Shown here piece by piece: positions 25,719-35,470 of a stretch of 64,000 bases of DNA. The stretch spans positions 95,677 to 159,676 of the forward strand of contig JAJDCD010000005.1 in the NCBI GenBank assembly GCA_029261035.1. The letters are read 5' to 3'. Position 1 is the first letter of the stretch, and the number at the start of each line of letters is the position of its first letter. The position numbers and the translations under genes are program-made. Below the pieces are notes generated by a model. That model saw only the letters and a list, made by a program, of their open reading frames with translations. It ran no database searches and was not told the DNA's origin. The stretch is from Candidatus Omnitrophota bacterium. Lineage in GTDB: Bacteria; Omnitrophota; Omnitrophia; Omnitrophales; JACROU01.

Positions 25719-28700
25719 ATGACGTTAAAGTCTTTTCAAAAATCTCAGATTTTTGTTCGTTCTATAAGTATGCTAGTTCTGTCTGTCTTTTTGTTAGACT
25801 CTACGGTACAGGCCAGTCAGCTTAGTGTTCTTTCTCAGCAAGCTCCTTTAATTGTTGCTCCCAAGTATTTAAAATTACCTAATATTATTCCATCAGCAGA
25901 AGTAGCTCAGGTGGACGATTACTTCCTAAATGATTTATCTCACAAACCTATTCTTTATTTAATTCAAGATGCTCATGAGAGCTTAGACGCTCAGAAAAAT
26001 ATATATCAACTTTTAAAAATGTTAGTTCAAGAACGCGGAGTAAAAAAGGTTTATTTTGAGGGGGGAGCTACAGAATTAGATAAATCTTTTTATCAGTTTT
26101 CCAATAAGCCAAAGTTAAATCAAGATGTCTGGGAAGCCTTATTTGAATCAGGAGAGATGAATGGTGTTGAGTTTTACTCTACACAAGCGCCTGAGTATGT
26201 TCGTTTTTTAGGTGTTGAAGATGAATCATTGTATTTTGAAAATGTTTATGCCTTGAAAAAGGTATTTGATCTTCAAGATTTAACAAAAGAAAGATTAAAT
26301 GAGGTAGAGCGGAAAATAGAGAATCTTAAGGGGGTTCATTTAACCGGAGACTTGAAAAAAGTTTGGGATCTTCAGCAAAGCTTCGATAAAAAGCATATTG
26401 ATTTATTTCAGTATGCAAACGAAGTGAGTCGTTGGACTGAGAAAGAGTTGCGTCTGGATATGTCTCAGGTTAGAAATCAGGATGCATGGCCTCAGTTGGT
26501 TCGTTTACAGCAAATCCGTATTTTAGAACAAGGAATACAACAATCTCAAAAGGCCTTGCGCGTAGAGCTTCAATTGATTCAAGAAAGAAATAGAGGGGAA
26601 GTATTCCAACCATTTTCATTTTTATGGAACCCACAACAGCATGCTTTAGCTCAAGGGCATTTGAGATGGTATTTTGAAAAGTGTCTAGATCTCTTGAAAA
26701 AAAATAATCAATCTTTTAGTAAAGATTATCCACACCTAGAAAGCTGGATTGGTTTTCATATACTTAAAGATGAAATAAAAGCTTCAGATTTATTTAACGA
26801 GATTCAAGTATTGACGAATAAAGTTATTGAAAATATAGAAGTTTCCAATAACAGCAAATCTTTTTTGAGTTGGCTTCAGAAATGGAATTTATTTCAGAAA
26901 TTAATCTTGGTTAAACTAAATAAAGAAGAGTGGCTTCAGATTTTAAATCAAGAAGAAGCGTATGACCCTGTTAAACTATTAAATAATCCAGAATACTTCC
27001 AAGAACCTATTGAGAGTCTGGATATACTTCATCAACTTTATCAAGAATCCCTTCAGAATTACCATTGTGTTACCCAAAGAGATCAGACTCTTTTTAATAA
27101 GATGATTCAAGACATTACTGCAAGTCCATCAGATTCCGTTTTGGTCATGGGAGGTTTTCATTCAGACGCCGTAAAAGCCTTGTTGAAACAAGAAAGGCAA
27201 AGCTTTGTTGTTTTTAATCCTGGAATTAAAGACTTGTCTCATACATTAGATTACAAATCCTTAATGACAAGAAACTCTATAAGTTCAATGAAGGAAGTTT
27301 CCCGAGATCAGGTAGCGGTTCCTTATGAAGCGGCATTTGGTGCAGATTCAAAAAATATCATTCCTTACCAAGAAGCTGTTCGTCAGCAAGCTCAGATTGC
27401 CTTGGCCGCAAGTTTAGGAAAAGTGAAGCATGGTGATGAGCCCTGGTTATCCGCTTTTGTTGCCATTGAATCCTTGATTGATGAGAATGATGTGATTTTT
27501 AGACTTGTATTTGAAGACGAATTTACAACGGAATTCCTCAAAGAAACATTAAGAAATATTTCAGACTCTTCACAAAGAAGGCTTCAAATTGATTCTGCTC
27601 ATTTACTCAAAACATTTCTTATAACTACTTATGAAGAAAACCATGATATCCTTGCCCCCAATTTCAGAGAATGGCTAGAGGAATTCAAAGGTTTGGCGAA
27701 TGAACTTTATTCTAGAATTATGGAAATTTCAGATGCAGAGAATATTGCGGGCTTCTTAGAGAAAGGGCTCTTAAGTCAATATGACTCTAAGGGCACAACG
27801 ACTGATATTGCAAAATTTAATGGGATTATGGATTTGGCAGGTATTGTTCAGGGAATGAATTCTCCTGTTAGAGATATTTATTCAGCAAGTCGTATAACAA
27901 ATTTACTTTCTCCAGAAGTTCTTTTCTCTCATTCTGTAGTTCAAGGTCTGGATTTTGTTCAAGATGGAGAAGAGGTTGTAATCTATCATGAAGAAATTGA
28001 TGATGAAGACGGAAATATTTTATTTTTTATTTTTATTATTGATCAAACAATAGAACAAGGGGATGTTAAATCTACCCAAAGACGTGATTTCTTAATGAGC
28101 ACCGTAACGGGTGATGTAATTCCTCTTGCTGTGGGGCACGAGGATATTTTCTGGACAGAAGAAGATCAGTTACTACATGTCTTATATCCTCCGAATTTGG
28201 AAATTACTTATGACGTATTTTTGAAGCTGGATGATGGTGGGTTCGAGCCATTAAAGGCGCCTTATACAGCAAATAGTTTGGGGGCTTCAGCAGAGGATGG
28301 ATCTGATCTTTCAAAGCAAGAGCGACTTAAACTACGACGTAATACTTTAAAATCTGTTTTAGACGATTTGATTGAGGATAAGACCTTTGTTACTTCATGG
28401 GGATTAGTTGGTGTTTTAGTGGAAAGAATTCTGGAGAAAGAACCTCGTTTAGCACAATTTGTGAATCGAAAACTTATTACAAATGACTTAAAGAAACCTG
28501 GAATTAAAGATAAATATACTAATTTAAGGAAGTTAATTAACAAAAGAAAGGAGTCTTTGTCTGTTGCTGATATATCCTTAAAGACCAATACCATTACAGA
28601 TGTGCGAAGAGCCTTGATGAAGCAGATTCTTTCCGAAATTGAAGCATCAAATGCTGGGTTAGCAGTAGGAGATCAAGTTAAGTTAACCTCTCATCAACTC

Positions 28701-31700
28701 TTAGAAATGATGATTCAGAGAAAGCCTGAGTTAAAAGAAAAAATACGTTTAGATGCAACTCAAAATGATATTGCAAGAGGGATTATAAAAAGCTCAGCGC
28801 TATTGACGTATAAGAAACAACCTAAAATTAAAGAAGGTTTTGATTACACAGCTGTAGCCACAATGAAACAGATATTAGATGAATGGGGAGAGTTGCCAGC
28901 TAAAGGAGAAGAGTTATTAGAGCGATTATGGATGATTCAACCAAAAGGACTTAGCAATAAGATTGAAATTCCTGCCTTCTATGAATTGGTAGAAAACATA
29001 CCGTATATCTATTTTCATCCTAATTATACTGCTAGGAGATATCGCACGGATAGCAGGAGTATAAATGACTTAAGAAGGACGATACGTAGATTGCTTAATT
29101 CGAATAAGGTTTTAACTCCTTTTCAAGTTTGGGAGCAATTGAAGAAGAAATCTAAATTTAGAGACTTGTTTTATGTTGATTTCAATCGTGCTTTTCAGGA
29201 AGAAGCTTTTCCAGGTCAATTTGAAGAAATGACTCGAGAGCAAGCTGTTAATGAAATGGTGAGGTGGATACTAAATAGAGGTGTTTTTCAATATAGAATG
29301 ACGGACCTTCATCAATCGCTTGAAACTGTTTTTGGTATGAAAATTACTCTTAAAGAGGTTCGGAAAGCTGTTCAAACAAATCAAGAGCTTTACTACCATA
29401 AAAGATTTGATGCTGGTAGAGAAAGAAGAGAGCTAATTAAAACAATTCTAGTGGATTCTGAAGATATCTGGTCTATTTCTTATAGTGCGCTTTTTACATT
29501 GTTGACAACGGATTTATTTGATGAGGAAGGTCTTCTTAGCAGGCTTTCTTTTAAAAAGCTAACAAAAAAACAATTGAATTTAGATTTAGAGATATTGGGA
29601 ATAGACGATACGAACTCAAGATTGACTTATGTGGATTCTGGAACTGTAAAACCTTTTGATTATGCAGAGACTAGGGTCTTTGTAGAGGATGTGCTCACTA
29701 TATTAAACGGAAACAGAAACTTAGAGTTGCAGCAAATTTTCAAAAAACTTCGAAGAGAGTTTCCTCGCAATGAAATTTATCAAAGGTTGACACTCCAAAC
29801 ATTTAGAAGAGAGTTCACCAACTCTCCTCAACTAGTGCTGCATCGTAGATATTTACTGCCAAGAGTCAAATATAAGCAAGATCGAACTTTACGTAGAGAG
29901 CTTTTAAGGGTGCTTGATGAGTATCCTCGATTGTCTCGATATGGTCTTTGGTCTCGTTTACGTCAAAGAAAAGGTTTTGAAAATATTCCTTACTATAGAA
30001 TTAGACCTTTTTTTGAGTCTGGGAGTGTAGATGATTTAGAAATTGTAGAGCATAAGAGATTTGGTAATGAGAATGAACGAGGATATATCCGAACTTTTGT
30101 GATTTGGATTTTGGATAATGTACCAGTGAAACGAAAGGTTGTTGTAGGAGATATTCAACAAGCTTTACTTTATGGTTTTGATATTAATGTAACTAGAGAG
30201 TTAATTCGGGGTTCAATTTTTCATTCAAGAGACGGATTGCATTCAGATAATAGGATGGATATAGATCAAGAAAGAAAAGAAATTTTAATTGATTATTTTT
30301 CAGATTATAACCTGCAGACAATTTCATTAAGCCAATTACAATCTGATCTAAGAGGATTGGCTCAATACCTTGATTTTAGCGATGAAGTTATTTTAGCGGA
30401 TCTTGAAGCTGTTGGGCTTCTGGACAGAGTTACGCTTGAAACGGCAACTTTGACGACTGATGGGTCAGAGGTCACTGTGACAGATCCTTTAGATAGTTCT
30501 GGTAATACAGTAAGAACTTTAGGGGCTGCTCCAGAAATTGAGTTAGGAGAGGGGGGTAGCGAAACTCGATTTAGAGTTCGGGATTTAGTTTTAGAAGGAA
30601 AAAGAGAACGGCCAGATACAGCCAGTCATTTTGGGTATGCTCGCATGAATGACGAAGTGATTTCTGCTAGAAGAAGAGAGATGATGAGAATATTAAATGA
30701 AGCGCAAGAGCTTGAAGTCCCAATTGGACCTAGAGAATTGTGGGATTCATTAAGAAGTAGGCCTGGTTTTGAACTTTCTACACTGGCAACTGTATTTTAT
30801 GATTTAAAACGTATTCCGGAATTGGGTAATCATCCTGGAAGGAGAAGGGTAGATCGTTTAACTCTCCAAGAGCATGATGATTCTGATGAGAGCTTAATGA
30901 GAAAATTAACAGATAGAGTTATGTCTGAAATCACAAGTTGGAATTTGTTTAGAAGCAATGAAGACAAGCTCTTTCTGACCCCTGAAGAATTATATGATGT
31001 TATTATTGAAGCTCATAACTCTTTGGCAGAACGTTTAGGTCTAGAGCAATTTGTTGCATTTATTTCGGAGGAAAATATTAACTACCAATATCTTGTCGAG
31101 AGAAAAAGTTTTTCTGAATTAGAAACTCGTTACCAGGTTCTAGCGGTTACTTTATTGGTAGACTATTTAAATGAAGAAGGGACCTCACCGGCTAGTATTG
31201 AAGAGCACTTTTTAAAGTTAAAGTCCATTGATCCAGATTTGTTTTCGAGCATTGAAAGCGCATCATTTTTCTCTATTTGGGCTCAGTTCCCACAGCTTAA
31301 TTATCATCCTAAAATACAAGGGAATAATCGATCTCAATTGGGATTAGATGAAATAGAGCTTCGGCAATTACAATATAGAATTTCAGGTCGCCTTAATGCT
31401 GCTGAACGACCTTTGACATCTCTAGATTTGCAACAGGCGCTACGAATTGTTAATGGGATGGAAATTGAATTGTCAGAACTGCAAGAAGAACTGCGTTCTC
31501 CTGAAAATAGAACGAACTTCTTTGAGCATCCAAATTTTGATTCTGGTTATGAACAAAGATTAATGCTTGCTGAAGTGTGGGCAGGTGCTGATGGAATTAT
31601 GTCTGAGCTTGAATTGTATGAGGAATTCTTTCAACGTTTTGGAATGTTACTTACTTTTCCAGAGTTTGAGAACCTTCTTGAAGTAAATAGTGATTTGTTT

Positions 31701-34700
31701 ATTGATTACAGACAAATTGCTAGCTCTGGTAAGGCAAGGGTGCTACGCATTATGACAAAGGTTTTGGACTATTCAGAACGTTCTCTAACTTATAGAGATC
31801 TTCAAGCAATTCTTAAAGAAAAATTCAGTATTTATTTGGTACCAGCGTATCTTTATAACATCATTACAGAGAAAAATTCATTATCTTATTCTATTGTGAA
31901 CCATCCAAAATATACTTTCCTTTCAGTGGGTCAACAAGAAGAAACTCACAAAGACGAAGTCTTTCAAGGGTTTTTAGGTCGCAGGGTGTATGAAGCCCTT
32001 TTCGTTACCAATACACGAATTACTACAATTGCTGATATCAGGGAATTGATTAAGCGAGGATATGTCGTTGGAGAAAGGTCGGATGAAGAAGTAGATCAAG
32101 CAATTAAGAATTATATTAATCAATCTATTTTGTTTAGGAATGGACAAGGCCAATTTATAGGCCATTCGAACTTACTCGTTGATCTTGATTTTGTTGAACC
32201 AACTCGCCCTGGATATGATCAAACCATAACAGAGGCCGAAGTGGATCTGAGATTTGTGAATGAAGAGGTTGTTGAAGTAGTTACACAGGGACCTTCTGAA
32301 GTTAGAAAGATAAAACAAGCAGAAAAAACTAAGCTTGTTGTAGCTGGTATTTTGGCCATACTGAATGAGGTAGCGGAAGAACAAAAGTATAAGCATGCTG
32401 TAGAAAAAAGATTACTTAATGCTAATGATATTGCCGCTCTTTTAAAAGAACGTTCCCCTGAGCTTTTGCCATCTACGCGAACCCGAAATAATGAAATTTT
32501 TCATTATATTTATTCAAATGAGTCTCTTTATCATCATCCAATGTATGTTAGGCCTTTGAGATCTGGAGAAATTCTAACTGCGGCAGTATCTATTTTAGAG
32601 AAAAGTGAAAAAAAATTAGGCTCTTTTGATTTGTGGTTGGAATTAAGAGATTCTCCAGCTCTTCAAAATATTTCTTTTCGGGACTTTAAAAGAGCTATGA
32701 AAAACAGGGATGATCAATTTGATTTGTTTGAAAATTTCAAACCTTTAAGTGAGTCAGATGAATTAGAAAATGCTTTGCTTTTTATGGATGAATTGACTGC
32801 AAATAAAGATTTTTTAGAAATAAAAGGAATGTTAAGAAACTTCTTTGATATTGACGCTACACCGGAGTCGATAGTTCGACTGTTAGGGCAAGGTATTGAA
32901 ATAGATATTGATAACGCATTGAAACAAAGATATTTTGAGGACTTTATTTCTTTTCAAGTAGGTGGCGGGTATGGGTTAACTTTTGTCGGGGTTTTGAAAG
33001 CTTTGGAAGAAAGTTATGGTTGGGAATTGAGAGAAGAAGAATTGATCAACGTTATTCAAACAAGTTCTAATTTAAGTGTATATAAATATTTCTCGCCACG
33101 ACTGATTGTTGCTATAGAAGCTAAAAGAATACTAGATAGGTCGGATAGAAAGATTACTATTGAAGAAATTCATCAACGGATGAAAGAGCGACTTCCTGAT
33201 GTCAAAAGTATTCATAATGATAATGCTTTAAGCCTTTTAGACTTTATGATGGAAAGAGACCTTGTTGGTTTATATCACCACCCAAAATTTAAGTCGAAGG
33301 ATTCTGTAACTATAGAGAAACTGTGGGAAGAATTTAACCAATTAAATATTTCAGAAATTACAGGAAGTGATTCTGTAAGCATATCCAAGACAAATAAGGA
33401 TAGAGTTTTGATTGTTACATCTTATAGTCCAAAGCAAGTAAGACAACGTACTATTTTAGAGGAGTTAGATATTAAATACAACCAGCCTATTCCTGAAAAT
33501 GCTTGGACTGGATTAAGAAGAGATATGACGGCGGCAGAAGTATTGAGTGCTATAAAAGAAAAATTTGGAGTTGTTGTTTCCCCCGCAGAATTTAGAAGAA
33601 TAGCTCTTAGAAAATCTGGTAGTACATCTGACCTGTTAGCGCATACGCGTTATATGGGTTACATCAACGAAAGAAGGTTAAGGATTAAACAGGTTTTAGA
33701 CAGGAAAAAAGTAACTCGATTTAGGCTTATGCCTAGTGATATTGCGAGAGAAATTTTAGATGAGTTTCAGATATCTGCAACTACAACAGATATTATGAAG
33801 GATTTGATTGTTATTGATGGTGGATCTTATATTCATCATCCAAATTTTCTACATCAGAGAGAAGTAGTTCAAGCCAAGAAAGATGCTGTAAGAGAGTTGT
33901 TGATAGAAATAGCCAATGGAAGAGATGCTGTAGATGTTAAATTTAGTACTCTTATACCAAAGCTGAAAAATCTATATGGTTTTGAGGTGGCTCTTCGAAG
34001 TTTGGAAAAGATTTTTAGAGATAGTAAAAATTACTATGATTTTAGAATTAGTCGTCAACAAGGAGATATGACGGCTCATATTCAAAAGTTTAAAACTGAT
34101 GAGCCTCAAGCGCAACCAACGAAGCCGACTGTTGAAAGAGCGGAAGCATCTAGTTTGGGTGCAGCAATTAACCGAGATGATGTAATTCGTTTTGAAGAAA
34201 GTTACGATGTGACTTTGGAAAGTGTTTTAGATATTATTTCGGCAACACGGGAAGTATTGGGGCCTGATTTAAGAGACTACTTTCCTTATATTTACAAACA
34301 AATGTTAGCAGCACTTGAAAAAGAATCTGAGGTGCAAGTGCCTGCTTTGGTTGTTGCAGGGGAGGTAAGTCCTGAAGCGGTGCTGGTGCAAGTTAAATCA
34401 AATACAACGTTTGTTATTTACTATCAAGACGAAAGTTATCCAGAGCAAATTGCTGTTGTAGCAGAAGAATTGATTCAATCAGGATTGATTGCCAGAGAAG
34501 ATATAGATTCTCATATTCATTTGGTTTCTTTAAGTGATTTAGGTATTACAGAGCTTGAATTTTATGAACAATTATTTGATGGAGAAAAACTAACAGGTAA
34601 GAACCTTGCGCGCATTGCAAATGACGCGGGTATTTACAAATTAAGAGAGCATACAGTATGGTTAGATTCCTCAGAGCGCATTCAAACTGTGATGGAAGAT

Positions 34701-34955
34701 ATGCTTGTCCCTTTTGGTCTACCATTTGAAGCAGAGCGCCGGGATTCTCTTTTAAAAGAGAATCGTGCTTACTATGACATGATTAAATTGACTTTGGCCT
34801 CTGCTTTATCTAGAAATCCTAACGCTTTAGTTGAACGGGGATATGTCATCTTTAAAAATAACCGCTACCAAATGACTGACTCCTTCATCGCTTCATACCT
34901 CGAAGGAATCTTGACCCAAGAACGAGTACAAGACCTCATTGCCAGCATGGCATAA
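25719..34955 (+). CDS. Giant exported modular protein 1 (3078 aa), unknown function
   Basis: No overall family is recognised. Residues 1-32 form a signal peptide (LVLSVFLLDSTVQAS). Residues about 75-562 form an N-terminal domain shared with the next two giant genes: QDAHESLDAQ (His86), EGG (114-116) and GGFH (His481). AASLG (563-567) ends it. A second unknown segment follows to ANSLG (851-855). Residues about 860-2805 are about 25 degenerate units of roughly 70 residues, most fitting a pattern of helix, ILxxxxRxLTxxELWExL, FxxA and HPxF, which looks like a winged-helix or all-helical tandem fold. ASSLG (2810-2814) precedes a C-terminal domain (2815-3078, ending ASMA) homologous to that of giant 3. 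The uninterrupted frame and uniform codon use show it is intact. Confidence 0.85.
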   Translation: MTLKSFQKSQIFVRSISMLVLSVFLLDSTVQASQLSVLSQQAPLIVAPKYLKLPNIIPSAEVAQVDDYFLNDLSHKPILYLIQDAHESLDAQKNIYQLLKMLVQERGVKKVYFEGGATELDKSFYQFSNKPKLNQDVWEALFESGEMNGVEFYSTQAPEYVRFLGVEDESLYFENVYALKKVFDLQDLTKERLNEVERKIENLKGVHLTGDLKKVWDLQQSFDKKHIDLFQYANEVSRWTEKELRLDMSQVRNQDAWPQLVRLQQIRILEQGIQQSQKALRVELQLIQERNRGEVFQPFSFLWNPQQHALAQGHLRWYFEKCLDLLKKNNQSFSKDYPHLESWIGFHILKDEIKASDLFNEIQVLTNKVIENIEVSNNSKSFLSWLQKWNLFQKLILVKLNKEEWLQILNQEEAYDPVKLLNNPEYFQEPIESLDILHQLYQESLQNYHCVTQRDQTLFNKMIQDITASPSDSVLVMGGFHSDAVKALLKQERQSFVVFNPGIKDLSHTLDYKSLMTRNSISSMKEVSRDQVAVPYEAAFGADSKNIIPYQEAVRQQAQIALAASLGKVKHGDEPWLSAFVAIESLIDENDVIFRLVFEDEFTTEFLKETLRNISDSSQRRLQIDSAHLLKTFLITTYEENHDILAPNFREWLEEFKGLANELYSRIMEISDAENIAGFLEKGLLSQYDSKGTTTDIAKFNGIMDLAGIVQGMNSPVRDIYSASRITNLLSPEVLFSHSVVQGLDFVQDGEEVVIYHEEIDDEDGNILFFIFIIDQTIEQGDVKSTQRRDFLMSTVTGDVIPLAVGHEDIFWTEEDQLLHVLYPPNLEITYDVFLKLDDGGFEPLKAPYTANSLGASAEDGSDLSKQERLKLRRNTLKSVLDDLIEDKTFVTSWGLVGVLVERILEKEPRLAQFVNRKLITNDLKKPGIKDKYTNLRKLINKRKESLSVADISLKTNTITDVRRALMKQILSEIEASNAGLAVGDQVKLTSHQLLEMMIQRKPELKEKIRLDATQNDIARGIIKSSALLTYKKQPKIKEGFDYTAVATMKQILDEWGELPAKGEELLERLWMIQPKGLSNKIEIPAFYELVENIPYIYFHPNYTARRYRTDSRSINDLRRTIRRLLNSNKVLTPFQVWEQLKKKSKFRDLFYVDFNRAFQEEAFPGQFEEMTREQAVNEMVRWILNRGVFQYRMTDLHQSLETVFGMKITLKEVRKAVQTNQELYYHKRFDAGRERRELIKTILVDSEDIWSISYSALFTLLTTDLFDEEGLLSRLSFKKLTKKQLNLDLEILGIDDTNSRLTYVDSGTVKPFDYAETRVFVEDVLTILNGNRNLELQQIFKKLRREFPRNEIYQRLTLQTFRREFTNSPQLVLHRRYLLPRVKYKQDRTLRRELLRVLDEYPRLSRYGLWSRLRQRKGFENIPYYRIRPFFESGSVDDLEIVEHKRFGNENERGYIRTFVIWILDNVPVKRKVVVGDIQQALLYGFDINVTRELIRGSIFHSRDGLHSDNRMDIDQERKEILIDYFSDYNLQTISLSQLQSDLRGLAQYLDFSDEVILADLEAVGLLDRVTLETATLTTDGSEVTVTDPLDSSGNTVRTLGAAPEIELGEGGSETRFRVRDLVLEGKRERPDTASHFGYARMNDEVISARRREMMRILNEAQELEVPIGPRELWDSLRSRPGFELSTLATVFYDLKRIPELGNHPGRRRVDRLTLQEHDDSDESLMRKLTDRVMSEITSWNLFRSNEDKLFLTPEELYDVIIEAHNSLAERLGLEQFVAFISEENINYQYLVERKSFSELETRYQVLAVTLLVDYLNEEGTSPASIEEHFLKLKSIDPDLFSSIESASFFSIWAQFPQLNYHPKIQGNNRSQLGLDEIELRQLQYRISGRLNAAERPLTSLDLQQALRIVNGMEIELSELQEELRSPENRTNFFEHPNFDSGYEQRLMLAEVWAGADGIMSELELYEEFFQRFGMLLTFPEFENLLEVNSDLFIDYRQIASSGKARVLRIMTKVLDYSERSLTYRDLQAILKEKFSIYLVPAYLYNIITEKNSLSYSIVNHPKYTFLSVGQQEETHKDEVFQGFLGRRVYEALFVTNTRITTIADIRELIKRGYVVGERSDEEVDQAIKNYINQSILFRNGQGQFIGHSNLLVDLDFVEPTRPGYDQTITEAEVDLRFVNEEVVEVVTQGPSEVRKIKQAEKTKLVVAGILAILNEVAEEQKYKHAVEKRLLNANDIAALLKERSPELLPSTRTRNNEIFHYIYSNESLYHHPMYVRPLRSGEILTAAVSILEKSEKKLGSFDLWLELRDSPALQNISFRDFKRAMKNRDDQFDLFENFKPLSESDELENALLFMDELTANKDFLEIKGMLRNFFDIDATPESIVRLLGQGIEIDIDNALKQRYFEDFISFQVGGGYGLTFVGVLKALEESYGWELREEELINVIQTSSNLSVYKYFSPRLIVAIEAKRILDRSDRKITIEEIHQRMKERLPDVKSIHNDNALSLLDFMMERDLVGLYHHPKFKSKDSVTIEKLWEEFNQLNISEITGSDSVSISKTNKDRVLIVTSYSPKQVRQRTILEELDIKYNQPIPENAWTGLRRDMTAAEVLSAIKEKFGVVVSPAEFRRIALRKSGSTSDLLAHTRYMGYINERRLRIKQVLDRKKVTRFRLMPSDIAREILDEFQISATTTDIMKDLIVIDGGSYIHHPNFLHQREVVQAKKDAVRELLIEIANGRDAVDVKFSTLIPKLKNLYGFEVALRSLEKIFRDSKNYYDFRISRQQGDMTAHIQKFKTDEPQAQPTKPTVERAEASSLGAAINRDDVIRFEESYDVTLESVLDIISATREVLGPDLRDYFPYIYKQMLAALEKESEVQVPALVVAGEVSPEAVLVQVKSNTTFVIYYQDESYPEQIAVVAEELIQSGLIAREDIDSHIHLVSLSDLGITELEFYEQLFDGEKLTGKNLARIANDAGIYKLREHTVWLDSSERIQTVMEDMLVPFGLPFEAERRDSLLKENRAYYDMIKLTLASALSRNPNALVERGYVIFKNNRYQMTDSFIASYLEGILTQERVQDLIASMA
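28284..34145 (+). repeat. Tandem ~70-residue helical repeats of giant protein 1
   Basis: By eye I count about 25 units. Better-conserved ones end in a His-Pro pair: YFHPNY, LGNHPGR, NYHPKI, FEHPNF, VNHPKY, YHHPMY, YHHPKF and IHHPNF. Each starts with a basic helix (for example RRTIRRLLNSNKVLTPFQVWEQL). DNA identity between units is low, so the expansion is old. The fold is inferred, not identified. Confidence 0.6.
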
Positions 34956-35470
34956 CGACAAAATACGCAGGTTCGTCATGCGCTACAAATAGGCGTGTCC
35001 GGCAAACGTCAGCATCTATCTTTTTTTAATAATAGATTACCACAGCAAAAAAGTTTCTTATTTAAAGTCTATTTCCACTCATTTGGGTCCGGGCCCGAAC
35101 GACTAAGGAAATTCTGTCATCTTTGAGCCTAAGCGAAGGATGACAAGATTTTTTCCAAACAGGCCCGGGCCTCTTTTTTTCGAAAAAAGTAGGCCCGGGC
35201 CTGTTTACGTATTTACGGTTAGGTAAAAAAGGGCATATTTGACTTAAATTGTTTATTTATATCTATTTAAATTTCAGAATCTTAAAATTCCTTCATTTTT
35301 TTCGATTTTCCTCATAATTAGTACTTGAAATATAAAGTCTATAGGGTAGAATTACGTCTAAATTATCCTTTGTTAAAGTATTAAAAAAATATAATTTTTC
35401 TCAAAGGTTCTCACATTAGCTTAAAGGAGTAAGCGAATATAATACGACAACAAAGAAAGGGACCGCTCCC
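34956..35470. other. Intergenic region between giants 1 and 2
   Basis: A 515-base gap without a convincing gene. It holds a GTCATC...GATGAC hairpin with a T-run (about 35115-35154, possible terminator), GGGTCCGGGCCCGAAC near 35085-35100, the 50-base palindrome at 35157-35206, and an AT-rich stretch to the ribosome site of giant 2. TCAAAGGTT...ATTAGCT at about 35401-35422 recurs in the leader of giant 3. Confidence 0.6.
35157..35206. repeat. GC-rich palindrome upstream of giant gene 2
   Basis: AAACAGGCCCGGGCCT and AGGCCCGGGCCTGTTT are perfect inverted arms around CTTTTTTTCGAAAAAAG, which is itself nearly palindromic. Each arm contains GGCCCGGGCC, a palindrome on its own. A near-identical copy lies at 41282-41333, so the pair brackets giant gene 2. 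It may be a bidirectional terminator. Confidence 0.75.
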
